DNA from: CAWHYG01 sp963833505
GTDB lineage: Bacteria > Eisenbacteria > RBG-16-71-46 > CAIMUX01
Reading direction: 5' to 3'
Assembly: GCA_963833505.1 (NCBI GenBank)
Contig: CAWHYG010000007.1
Coordinates: forward strand, 1,054,001 to 1,118,000
Length of the DNA: 64,000 nucleotides
The translations under genes and the position numbers were made by a program. The notes beneath the pieces are model-generated. The model was given only the letters and a program-made list of their open reading frames with translations. It was not told the DNA's origin and ran no database searches. The stretch's first letter is position 1; the number at the start of each line of letters is the position of its first letter. Positions 19,580 to 28,352 of this stretch are shown piece after piece.

Positions 19580-21685
19580 TCACGCCACGCGGCGTTCGTC
19601 TCCCGTTCGGTCGGAGTCCGCACCTAGATCATCGGCTGTCCGACGGATCGCCTCGACCAGCAGGCTTGATCCTTCCTTCCCCTTGGACAGGATCCGCTCG
19701 ACCCGGCCCTCGAGAGCGATCCACTGCTCCCGGGTCAACTCCTTGGCGGCGTAGACGATGACCGGCACCGCCGGCCGCCCCGAGGCAGCGCAGGCGCGCT
19801 CCAGAACCTCAGACACGGAGAGGCCGGGCAGCGCCGGATCGAGCACCAGGAGATTGGGGCGCGCCCGGTCCAGCTCCACCAAAGTCTCCGCGCCGGTTCG
19901 CGCCGCCAGAATCTCCAGGCGTTCCGCTGCGAACGCCCGGGACACGGCCTGAAGCGTGTCCGGATCTCCATCAGCGATCAGGATCCGGATCGTCGCCGGC
20001 CGCCCGGCTTTCCGCCGGAGGCCCTCGGACTCGACCGGCGCCGGATGGTCCGCGGCCCCCCCGGTCGCGGCCAGGTCGCTCGACGCGATCTTGAGGAAGA
20101 GACCCGCCGGATCTTCCTCGGTCGTCTTCGGCAACTCCGTTGGACGGGTCCGGAAGGCGGGCACCTCGAAGCGGAACGTGGATCCCTGCCCCAGGTCGCT
20201 GACCAGGTCAAGCTCGCCTCCCATGAGCCAGACCAGCCTTCGGCTGATCGCAAGACCCAGCCCGGTTCCGCCGTGGCGCCGGGTGGCCGAACCGTCGACC
20301 TGATAAAACTCCTTGAAGACGGTGGCGTGGTCCTGCGGCGCGATCCCGACGCCGGTATCGATGACCGAGACGGTCAGCCGCGCCCGGTCCGCATCGATCG
20401 ACGCCCGGACTTCAACCGATCCGCGGTCGGTGAACTTAACGGCGTTGCCGAGGAGATTGAGGAGGACCTGATGGACGCGATCCGGGTCGATCCAGACTTC
20501 CGGTCCATCGGCGATCACGGCCCGAAGTTCCAACCGCTTCCGGTCCGACAGCGGCCGGATCTGTTCCACCGCGCCCCTCACGAGCCGGGACACGTCGGTC
20601 GGCGCGTAGACCACCTCCATCCGCCCGGCTTCGATCTTGGACAGATCGAGGACGTCGTTGATCAGGCGAAGCAATCCTTCTCCGCTGTGATGGATCATCG
20701 CGGCCTGGGTCCTTTGCTCCTCGTTGGCCAGCGGGCCCGTGATCTCGTCCCTTAGAAGCTCGGACAGGGCCAGGATCGCGTTGAGCGGCGTCCGCAGCTC
20801 GTGCGACATGTTGGCGAGAAACTCGCTCTTCAGGCGGCTGGCTTCGCGGACGTGCTCGTTCTGCACCGCCAGCTCCAGGTTCTTCCGCAGCAGCTCCTCG
20901 GTTCGCTCCCCCACCGTCCGTTCCAGCTCCCGGTTCTGGCGCGTGATCTGCCGGCGGTAGCGGCGCAATCGAACCGCCATTTCATTGAAGGACCGGATGA
21001 CCGCTCCGATCTCGTCCTCCCGGCGGACGGCCAGGCGGAACGTTCTCCGGTCGCGCCCCATTCGCCGGACCGCCGCGGCCAGGCTGAGAAGGGACCGCGA
21101 AATCCGGGCGGCATCCGCCCGGCCGATCAGGAACACCGCCAGGGTCAGAAGCAGGGTCTCCACCGCCCAGAACCACAGAAGGCCGTAGAAATGCCGGACG
21201 GCTGCCGCCAGCGAATAGCCCAGGTGGAGGGTGCCGATCGGCCGGTTGGACGCATCCAACACCGGCGCCTCGGCGACCAGAACGTCGGCGAACTTCCGGA
21301 CTCGAACGTCCGCCGCCGGCTCCGGGCGGTAGCCCGGCGGCGCGTCCCCGAGCTCCGAAACGACCTTTCCATCGGAAGCCGCGACGGAAGCGAAGGTGAC
21401 CTCGTCGGCGTGGAACAGGACGGCCAGGACGTCCCGGGTCGACTGCGAAGACGTGGAGGTCATGCTGGGGCCGAGGCGGTTCGCCATGAGGACGGCCATC
21501 GATCGGCTCGTCGTCTCGGTCTGGCATCGGATGGCATGCGCCAGGACGAACCAACCGGTTCCAAGCAGGAGCAACGCCACGGCCAGAGCGAAGCCGGCCG
21601 CCGTCAAGGCGATTCGGGTCTTCAGGGTCGGAGCGTTTCGACGCCCCTCCCTTTCGACCCTGGAATTCGAATCGCGCTGCAACAT
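19580..21685 (-). CDS. Membrane hybrid histidine kinase (sensor, HAMP, HisKA, HATPase, receiver)
   Basis: About 701 residues. A first membrane helix (AAGFALAVALLLLGTGWFVL) precedes a periplasmic sensor region of about 110 residues and a second helix (FWAVETLLLTLAVFLIG). A HAMP-like segment and coiled coil follow. The H-box is LANMSHELRTPLNAIL; the ATP-binding boxes are LLNLLGNAVKFTD, DTGVGIAP and GGTGLGLAIS. The last 120 residues form a receiver with candidate phospho-acceptor Asp in LLVLDPALPG. ATG 21685 is chosen since the upstream frame lacks features. It pairs with the downstream receiver 19025-19495. Confidence 0.9.
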   Translation of the reverse strand: MLQRDSNSRVEREGRRNAPTLKTRIALTAAGFALAVALLLLGTGWFVLAHAIRCQTETTSRSMAVLMANRLGPSMTSTSSQSTRDVLAVLFHADEVTFASVAASDGKVVSELGDAPPGYRPEPAADVRVRKFADVLVAEAPVLDASNRPIGTLHLGYSLAAAVRHFYGLLWFWAVETLLLTLAVFLIGRADAARISRSLLSLAAAVRRMGRDRRTFRLAVRREDEIGAVIRSFNEMAVRLRRYRRQITRQNRELERTVGERTEELLRKNLELAVQNEHVREASRLKSEFLANMSHELRTPLNAILALSELLRDEITGPLANEEQRTQAAMIHHSGEGLLRLINDVLDLSKIEAGRMEVVYAPTDVSRLVRGAVEQIRPLSDRKRLELRAVIADGPEVWIDPDRVHQVLLNLLGNAVKFTDRGSVEVRASIDADRARLTVSVIDTGVGIAPQDHATVFKEFYQVDGSATRRHGGTGLGLAISRRLVWLMGGELDLVSDLGQGSTFRFEVPAFRTRPTELPKTTEEDPAGLFLKIASSDLAATGGAADHPAPVESEGLRRKAGRPATIRILIADGDPDTLQAVSRAFAAERLEILAARTGAETLVELDRARPNLLVLDPALPGLSVSEVLERACAASGRPAVPVIVYAAKELTREQWIALEGRVERILSKGKEGSSLLVEAIRRTADDLGADSDRTGDERRVA

Positions 21686-21934
21686 CGAACCCTCGCCGGA
21701 TGACGGAAGAAGGCCGATCCTGCCTGCAGGGGACCTCATGCGCGAGCCCGGAGAATCCTCGAGCCGGCAGCCCGGCGGATATGCCTTGATTTGATTTTCG
21801 ACGGATGCCGGCCCCATGTTTAGACCGGGGGCCGGCCGGGTCTGGCCAGCAGGTTCGGGGGCGAAATCGGCTGGTCCGGGCCACTCACCCAGGACGAGAG
21901 TTGATCGCTTGGGGCTCGGATCCGCGCCCGCCCC

Positions 21935-22213
21935 TCATGACCGGCGTGGGACGACCTGGGACTTCACCGAATGATCAGAATCCGCGGCCGACCAGTAGAT
22001 CCAGGCCGGCGACGACGCCGAAACCGCGGCCAACGCATGAGACGAGTTGGACGGAATCGGGCGTCGCTCGCCCGCACGCGGGTCCGCAGCAGATGCGCCA
22101 GGCGAAACGGCGTTCGCCCCCTGCCTTGGAAAGGCCGACGCGGAACATGCGCGTGGAGCCGCAATGGCCGCGATGGCCATGCCGACGAGGATATCACGAA
22201 TCAGAACCCGCAT
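21935..22213 (-). CDS. Possible small secreted protein, unknown
   Basis: A 92-residue frame begins with a signal-peptide-like segment (IRDILVGMAIAAIAAPRACS) and has no known domain. No good ribosome site is visible. It fills part of the space between the S4 gene and the kinase. It may be spurious; the rest of 21818-22334 shows nothing else that I recognise. Confidence 0.25.
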   Translation of the reverse strand: MRVLIRDILVGMAIAAIAAPRACSASAFPRQGANAVSPGASAADPRAGERRPIPSNSSHALAAVSASSPAWIYWSAADSDHSVKSQVVPRRS

Positions 22214-22334
22214 TCGGGGAGTCTATCCTGAGATCGCCGATCCCTGGGGCCGATTCCGACATCCCGTGGCGGGCCACCAAAGATCGGATAAGCAACTCCC
22301 GCTCAACCGGCCCGCCAATCGACCGGGCGCCAGT

Positions 22335-22601
22335 TCAGGATTCGGCCCCTGGACCGGCCGCATCTTGCGCGCCCCAGAGAGAGGCTTCGACCTGATAGGT
22401 GCGCCCATCGATCCGGACCACGTCGCCTGGGACCAGTCCCCGGCCCCGGCGCGTCTCGACCGCTCCGTTGACCTCGACCTCGCCCCACTGGATTCGGATC
22501 TTGGCCTGTCCTCCGGTCGGCGTGATGCCCGACAGCTTGAGGAACTGATCAAGCCGCAGCTTCCGCCGGCCGGGTATCGCGCCCGCGTCTTCCGATGTCA
22601 T
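22335..22601 (-). CDS. S4 domain RNA-binding protein (YbcJ/RlbA-like)
   Basis: An 88-residue protein that is almost entirely one S4 domain: RLDQFLKLSGITPTGGQAK, then GEVEVNGAVETRRGRGLVPG and DVVRIDG. Stand-alone S4 proteins of this type bind structured RNA and are linked to ribosome assembly. ATG 22601 follows TGAGGAGAGCG, a clear ribosome site. The upstream frame is open but overlaps the divergent DUF1573 gene and is not coding. The short C-terminal tail is Ala/Gly-rich. Confidence 0.85.
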   Translation of the reverse strand: MTSEDAGAIPGRRKLRLDQFLKLSGITPTGGQAKIRIQWGEVEVNGAVETRRGRGLVPGDVVRIDGRTYQVEASLWGAQDAAGPGAES

Positions 22602-22682
22602 CGCTCTCCTCACGCGCCTCGTCGCCCCCAGCCGAATCCACGTCGCTGGCGGCGCGAGCCGGCGATCTTGCGGCCGATCGCG

Positions 22683-22712
22683 TTGACCGTGCTTCCGACT
22701 CCTTCCTATACT
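22683..22712 (+). promoter_or_regulatory. Putative sigma-70-type promoter for the DUF1573 gene
   Basis: TTGACC at 22683-22688 and TATACT at 22707-22712 have an 18-base spacer. The coding start is 43 bases beyond. The same TATACT hexamer occurs in the promoter at 12786. Confidence 0.6.
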
Positions 22713-22754
22713 CCACGCTGGATGCGGCTCTGAGAAGCCCGGAAGGAGTCCTCG

Positions 22755-23852
22755 ATGATGGATCAACTGGCCCGGCGCGCCGGTGTGGCCGCCGCCCTCT
22801 TGTCGGCGCGCGCCGTAGCGGCTCGTTCCCTTCTGCGGTCGGCCCGTGCGGCCCTGGCGCTGGCGTTCTGTCTCCTCGTGCTGGTCCAGGTTCCATCGGC
22901 GGGCGCGGACGACTCGGGCGGGCCGCCTCCGCTCAACGAGGGCCCCATGATCCACCTGGAGGAGCGCAGCGTGGAACTGGGCGACCTGAGCGAAGACACG
23001 CCGATCCACCATTCCTTCAACATCCGGAACGACGGCACGAAGCTTCTCGAAATCAAACGGGTCGAGACCTCCTGCGGCTGCACGACCACCCGCCTGGTCG
23101 ATTCGCTGCTGGCTCCCGGCCAGAGCTCCGATCTCGAGGTCAATTTCAACCCGGTCAACGAGGAAGGCGAGGCGATCAAGATCATCGTCCTCTTCACCAA
23201 CGACCCGGCGGAGCCCCGGATCGACCTCAGGCTCCACGCCAACATCATTCCGACCCTTGTGGCCGACCCGAAGCTCGTCGACTTCGGGATGGTCCGGAAG
23301 GGGGACACCCCGACGATCACCGTCCGGCTCACCGGACCCCGCGGCGCCAATCTCCACATCAACAGGGTGACCGGAGGCGAGGGCATCATCAACTGGACGA
23401 GCGCCCCGGTTCGCTCCGACACGGGTTCGGTCATGGAATGGACCGTGCACCTCAATCCTGACCTTTCGATCGGCAAGTTCGCCCGGCGTATCGTGCTCAA
23501 TCTCGACTACCCGAGAAAGCCGCTGTTCCGCATGGGTCTGAGCGGGGAGGTCTACAGCTACTTCCACATGCAGTCGGACCACCTCGACTTCTACAACGTG
23601 CGCACCGGAACGACGACGACCAAGGAGCTCAAGGTCGACTGCGATGGGAGCAAGCCCTATCGCATCACGGACGCCGAGTCCTCCTCGCCGATGATCCGGG
23701 CCGAATTGAAGGAGTCCGGCCACGGGTATGTCGTCGCGCTGACCTTGAACGCTCCCCCAAAGCCCGAGCGCGTGCGAGCGTCGGTGATCCTCAAGACGAC
23801 CGATCCGGCGCAGCCCCAGATCGAGATCCAGACCCGGGGGGTTGCGCTGTAG
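22755..23852 (+). CDS. Secreted DUF1573 protein with Ig-like (ASH/MSP-type) repeats
   Basis: 365 residues starting after a strong ribosome site (GGAAGGAGTCCTCG). An N-terminal signal segment (ALALAFCLLVLVQVPSAGA) is followed by a DUF1573 domain with its hallmark SFNIRNDGTKLLEIKRV and ETSCGCTTTRLVDS, and by LAPGQSSDLEVNF. Two further beta-sandwich domains of the same style follow (VDFGMVRKGDTPTITVRL, then RASVILKTTDPAQPQIEI). DUF1573 domains are periplasmic or surface Ig-like modules common in the FCB/PVC groups; their role is not established. It is transcribed from its own promoter, divergently from the S4 gene. Confidence 0.85.
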   Translation: MMDQLARRAGVAAALLSARAVAARSLLRSARAALALAFCLLVLVQVPSAGADDSGGPPPLNEGPMIHLEERSVELGDLSEDTPIHHSFNIRNDGTKLLEIKRVETSCGCTTTRLVDSLLAPGQSSDLEVNFNPVNEEGEAIKIIVLFTNDPAEPRIDLRLHANIIPTLVADPKLVDFGMVRKGDTPTITVRLTGPRGANLHINRVTGGEGIINWTSAPVRSDTGSVMEWTVHLNPDLSIGKFARRIVLNLDYPRKPLFRMGLSGEVYSYFHMQSDHLDFYNVRTGTTTTKELKVDCDGSKPYRITDAESSSPMIRAELKESGHGYVVALTLNAPPKPERVRASVILKTTDPAQPQIEIQTRGVAL

Positions 23853-24067
23853 CCCGGACTCGAGGCCTTCCCCCTGATGCCGAAACAGAATGCCCGGCGG
23901 GACCGCCTTGACTGGTCAAATCCGGCGGGGACTCTCGTCGGTGGGTCGATCCGGCGGTTCGCAGGGCCTGTGGGCGTGCTGGGCGGCGCGCTCGCCGTGT
24001 CTGCCGGGCTCAATCGGCGGTACCTCCGGACCCTCGATCTGGCCATGCCGGAGCCGGGGAAGGCCGG

Positions 24068-24781
24068 TCACCTCAAGATCACGACCCTCGCCGTCCTTGT
24101 CCCGGCAGCGGTCGAGACGCGAGCCAGGTGGACCCCAGACGCGACGTCGCGGCCCGCATCGTCGCGCCCGTCCCAGATGATGGAATAACGGCCGGCCGAG
24201 ATGGAGCCATCCAGCAGGCGGCGAACCACGCGACCGCCGACGTCGAGGACCTCGACATGGACGGGTCCGGCGCTGGGGCATTCAAAGGAGACGGCGCAGC
24301 GCCCGGAGGCCGGATTCGGCAGGATCGAGGGAACGTTGGCTCCGGCGGCGGCGCCGGGCACCCCGCTGGACTGCTGGCATTGGTTGTCCATTCGGAGCAG
24401 GCCGTAGATCAGATCCGTTGTCGGCGTGCCCCATCCCACGCACAGGTCATAGCCCGGCTCGGCGAGGAACTTGTTCGGGCTCTTGGACCATGTGTTGTCC
24501 CCCACGGTGGTGTCGTGGAAGTAGCAGGCGCCGTCCTGGCTGTTTCCGATGGAGTAGACCAGCGGATTGATGAACCCCACCGGCGGCCGAGAATGGATCG
24601 CTGCCTGTTCATTGACCAGGGCGATGTAGGCCGCCCAGAGAGGAGCGACGCAGCTCGTACCTCCTATCGTAAAGTTGTTGCCGAAACGGAGATAGATATT
24701 GTCCGCGACCCAAACGAAAGCCTGATCCAAATTCACCGGCGCCGGGTGCCAGGGCCCCTGCGACACGCTCGCGATTGTCAC
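24068..24781 (-). pseudogene. C-terminal fragment of an S53 (sedolisin) peptidase with FlgD/Ig-like module
   Basis: 237 residues. The first 120 are the end of a sedolisin catalytic domain with the nucleophile motif GGTSCVAPLWAAYIALVN and the late calcium-site region YDLCVGWGTPTTDLIYGL. The propeptide and the catalytic Glu and Asp, which lie several hundred residues upstream in the family, are absent; no related sequence is seen beyond 24781. The last 90 residues are the FlgD/Ig-like module (WDGRDDAGRDVASGVHLARV). The gene is a 5'-truncated relic, or a start was lost when the divergent kinase gene was inserted. Confidence 0.75.
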
Positions 24782-24897
24782 GTGGCGCGTGTCGGCGCCT
24801 CGACCGTGAGAAGGCCTTCCAGCTCCCTCGCCTTCCGGACCCCGCGCAAGGCAGGCCTGATTCCCGATTGCCGCGCGCGTGCGACCCGTCGTTGCGC

Positions 24898-27800
24898 ATG
24901 TTCAGGTCGGTAGGTATTCTGCAGATCGGAAGATTGGACCACGGGCTCGCTGTTTCACGGTCCGCTTTCTGTGCATTGCAGGCACAGGGGGGTACTTCCC
25001 TGCGTCAGAGCTTGGATCCGCGCTATGAGCTCATGGATGCGCTCAGCGCCGGCGGCGGGCGGCGCGTCCTTCGCGCCCGGGATCGGCTGACCGGTCGCCC
25101 GGTGGTGTGCAAGACGGCTCCCTTGTCCGAGGTGTGCTCCGAGTTGCACTGCCTGCTCTCGCTCCCCCCTGGGTTGGGACCCGAGGTTCACGATGTGATC
25201 TGGGCCGGGCGTGGTCGTTTGTGGATCGCGCAGGAGGAGCTGAAGGGAGAGTCTCTTCGGGAGGCGGCGGCGAGGCTTCCATCCGAGCGGGTTCCGGCCC
25301 TCGCGCAGGCGATCTGCCAGGCTCTGGTCCACCTGCACCGCAGCGGCTGGGTGCACACCGATCTCAAGCCCGACAACCTTCGCGTCTTCTGCACGGACGA
25401 GGAGATCTCGGTCCGGCTGCTCGATTTCGGCTTCGCCTTCGATCAATTCGGCGGCGCATCCGCGCAGCCGGTCGGAGGCACGCCTCCCTATTGGGCGCCC
25501 GAGCTTCGCCTTGCTTTCGTGGTCGACGCGCGCGCCGATCTCTACTCGCTCGGCGTGATGCTTCGGGAGCTGCTGCCGGCTGAGCAAAGGGACGCGCGGT
25601 GGGAGCCCATCCTCTCCCGCCTCTGCCAGGAGATCCCCGCGCGTCGCTATCCGGATTCGGCCGCGTTGCGCAACGACCTGGAGGCGCGCTTCTCCCTTCC
25701 GCCCGGACCGGATCGCCTCCCCCGCCTCTGGAGCGGACCACTCTTGGGCCGAACCGAGGTGATGGAACGGCTGACCCGGCAGACGCTCCGCCGGCCCCGC
25801 TCCCGCGTTCTGGTGCAGGCGCGCCCGGGCGTAGGTCTGACCCGATTCCTCCTCGAAACCGTCCTGGCCGCGGCCGAAGAGGGCTGCGCGCCGCTCCGGG
25901 TGGTCGATTTCTCCGCGTTGCGAACGGACGATGAATTCGCCCGTGCGGTGGAATTCATCCATGCCCCAGCAAGCCGGTTCGCCGCAAGGTCGACCCGCCG
26001 TGACGAGAGCGCGTCCATCCTGGGCGGAGTGGAAGATCCGTCCCCGGCCCTCCGCTGGATTCCCGAGAGCCGGCGAAGGCGGCTTCTTTCACTTCTGGGC
26101 AGCGGAGGCTGGAATCGGCTCACGCTTCCACCGATCGACGAAACGAGCTTCTGCGGCGTCGTGCAACACTCGCTGGGGACAAGCAGCCCGGAAGTCCGGG
26201 AGATGGCAGAGCGGCTGTACCTCGAAACCGACGGAGATCTCAGGATGGCGGCGGAGGTGACGCAGGGCGCGCTTCTCGAGCTGGTGCAGAAAGACGAAGT
26301 CGCTTATACAATCGGATCCGAAGATCTTGCCCGCGCGATCGAGAGCCTTCCCCGGAGGCCGGTGGTCCCGCGTTTTTCAGAGCTGACGCCCGACGAATCG
26401 GAGGCATTGCGGATTTGCGCCCTCGCGGGCCTGGACTTTCCCGCCGACCTGGCGGAGGGCCTCGTGCGTCAGTTCTGCTCCCGATGCGCCGCCGTCGATC
26501 GCCTGGTGGAATCCGGCCTCCTCGGGAAGACGGAGGCGGGTCTCTTGCGGTTCATGAGCAGACCGCTCTGGAAATCGGCGGAGGCGGAACCGCCCGAGTC
26601 CTCGGCCGAGATCAATCAGTGGCTGGTCGAGCATGACTTTCCGGACCTTTCGAATCTGCCGCACGTCCTCCGGACGTGTCGAAGAGCGCGGCGGCTGGAA
26701 ATGTTCTCGGTGGAGACCTCGCGCCTCCGCGAGGCGTTGGATCGGATCTGCCAGGATTGGGCCAAGTCGAAGATCCTCTCCTTGCTGGCGTATCCGGACG
26801 AAGCCGAGCCCCGCTGGACCGTCGAGGAGCTGCGGAGGCGGGCCGCCGACCTCGCTCGCATCGTCGGTCCCCCCTGGACTGAGGAGCGGCTCGTCGTGTT
26901 CGCGAATTATACGGCCTGGACGCCGGATCAGGACCTCCAGAACCGACTTCTACGGGAGGCGTCGGAATCCGCGGATCCCGAGACCGCCGGACCGGCACTC
27001 TGCAGACTGATTCGTTCCCGGGACCCGGAGGAGAAGAACCTTCTGGCGAAGCTTCGCGAGCTCGAAGGCACCTGCAGCGCGATCCCTGCCGGCACCTCGC
27101 TCTCCTTCAGCGCGATGTGCGAGCACCAGGCCGGCGAGTCGTCCCTCGCCGCTCGGCTCGCGCTGGAGGCGGCGGACCAGCTGCAGGGAACCGGAAGCGA
27201 GTTCGAGTTCATGGCCCGACAGCTCGTTGCCGTGACGCACATGGAGGATCCATTGGCCGCCATCCCGCTTTTCCGGAACGCCCTGGAGCAGGCCCGCGGC
27301 GCCGAGCGGGCTGCGCAGGTCCGCGCCAACATCTGCTCAGCTTACTGGATGGCGGGAGAACTCGAGACGGCGGTGAGGACTGCCGACGAAGCGCTCCTCG
27401 AACTCCCCGGCTGGGTGCCCAGGAGCGTGTTGATCCGGGCCGGGCTCATCGTGCATCGGGCCGGCATTCGACGTGACCTGGGCGAATTTGAAACTGCGAT
27501 GCGTGACTGCCGCATGTTTCTCGCCGCCTCTCCGGCGCATACCGGACGTTTCTACGTCACGGCCCGGCAGGTGATCGCGGAATGTCACCTTCGCCGCGGG
27601 GCGAACGGGCCGGCGATCCGTGAATGCTTCAGGGCTTTTGTCGAGTCGACCGGCTTGTTCGGTCGCGTGCGCTGGAACCTGGTTCAGACCCTGATCGACA
27701 TCCTGGTTGATGTCGGATCCATGGAGTTCCTCGACGAGTTCGGCGCCGGCCTTCATCTGGAACCGGAAGGGGACGAGCCGGAAGTGGTGACGACCGCGGC

Positions 27801-28299
27801 CAGGCTGGAAGCGCTGTGCGCGCAGCGCGCGGGTCAGCTTGACCAGGCGCTTGCCGCCCTGGAGCAGTGCCGCGCGATTGGGGGCGCGCTGAGCGACGTC
27901 ACGGTTCGGGCGCGATACCTTCATCACCTCGGCATGGTTCACCTGGCCCGGATTCCGGCACGCGGGGTCGAGGCGGCCCGGGCCGCCGCAGACCTCTTCC
28001 AAGAGCAATTGGACGGCCTGCCTTCGAGGCATTTCGACTATGAACGCGCTCAGGCCCTGAAGGGTCTCGGTCTGGCCCTGGCCGGAAGCGGGAAGGCGGA
28101 CGATGCCATCGACGCGCTGGACCGGGCCATTTCCCTGGCCAAGGCGTTCCGGTTCCAGCGGGTCCTGGCCGATTGCCTCGAGGCGCGAGCGCGGGTAGGC
28201 CTTGAGTCTCCCGAGAATCAGCCCGGAGCCGGAGATCAGCCAGCCCGGCCAGGCGCTCGGCGCGATCGCCAGCATGGTAGCGGCCAAGACAGCCGTTGA
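24898..28299 (+). CDS. Ser/Thr protein kinase fused to a degenerate P-loop ATPase and TPR-like helical repeats
   Basis: About 1133 residues. The kinase domain (near residues 40-270) has a glycine loop LSAGGGRRVLRARD, Lys in VVCKTAP, catalytic loop WVHTDLKPDN (HTD in place of HRD), LLDFGFAF and YWAPEL. It is followed by a STAND-like ATPase in which the P-loop reads QARPGVGLTRF, without the Lys of GxGKT. Residues of about 650-1110 are helical repeats of TPR type (for example HHLGMVHLARIPARGVEAARAAADLF). This is the layout of AcoK/PknK-type signalling kinases. It converges with the regulator at 28353, a plausible partner. The start is uncertain; ATG 24898 is one choice and a start nearer the kinase domain is possible. 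Confidence 0.85.
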   Translation: MFRSVGILQIGRLDHGLAVSRSAFCALQAQGGTSLRQSLDPRYELMDALSAGGGRRVLRARDRLTGRPVVCKTAPLSEVCSELHCLLSLPPGLGPEVHDVIWAGRGRLWIAQEELKGESLREAAARLPSERVPALAQAICQALVHLHRSGWVHTDLKPDNLRVFCTDEEISVRLLDFGFAFDQFGGASAQPVGGTPPYWAPELRLAFVVDARADLYSLGVMLRELLPAEQRDARWEPILSRLCQEIPARRYPDSAALRNDLEARFSLPPGPDRLPRLWSGPLLGRTEVMERLTRQTLRRPRSRVLVQARPGVGLTRFLLETVLAAAEEGCAPLRVVDFSALRTDDEFARAVEFIHAPASRFAARSTRRDESASILGGVEDPSPALRWIPESRRRRLLSLLGSGGWNRLTLPPIDETSFCGVVQHSLGTSSPEVREMAERLYLETDGDLRMAAEVTQGALLELVQKDEVAYTIGSEDLARAIESLPRRPVVPRFSELTPDESEALRICALAGLDFPADLAEGLVRQFCSRCAAVDRLVESGLLGKTEAGLLRFMSRPLWKSAEAEPPESSAEINQWLVEHDFPDLSNLPHVLRTCRRARRLEMFSVETSRLREALDRICQDWAKSKILSLLAYPDEAEPRWTVEELRRRAADLARIVGPPWTEERLVVFANYTAWTPDQDLQNRLLREASESADPETAGPALCRLIRSRDPEEKNLLAKLRELEGTCSAIPAGTSLSFSAMCEHQAGESSLAARLALEAADQLQGTGSEFEFMARQLVAVTHMEDPLAAIPLFRNALEQARGAERAAQVRANICSAYWMAGELETAVRTADEALLELPGWVPRSVLIRAGLIVHRAGIRRDLGEFETAMRDCRMFLAASPAHTGRFYVTARQVIAECHLRRGANGPAIRECFRAFVESTGLFGRVRWNLVQTLIDILVDVGSMEFLDEFGAGLHLEPEGDEPEVVTTAARLEALCAQRAGQLDQALAALEQCRAIGGALSDVTVRARYLHHLGMVHLARIPARGVEAARAAADLFQEQLDGLPSRHFDYERAQALKGLGLALAGSGKADDAIDALDRAISLAKAFRFQRVLADCLEARARVGLESPENQPGAGDQPARPGARRDRQHGSGQDSR

Positions 28300-28352
28300 C
28301 GCGCTCGGCGCGAACGCCGAGGCGGCCGTCACGACAGCCGCCCGCCTGCCCG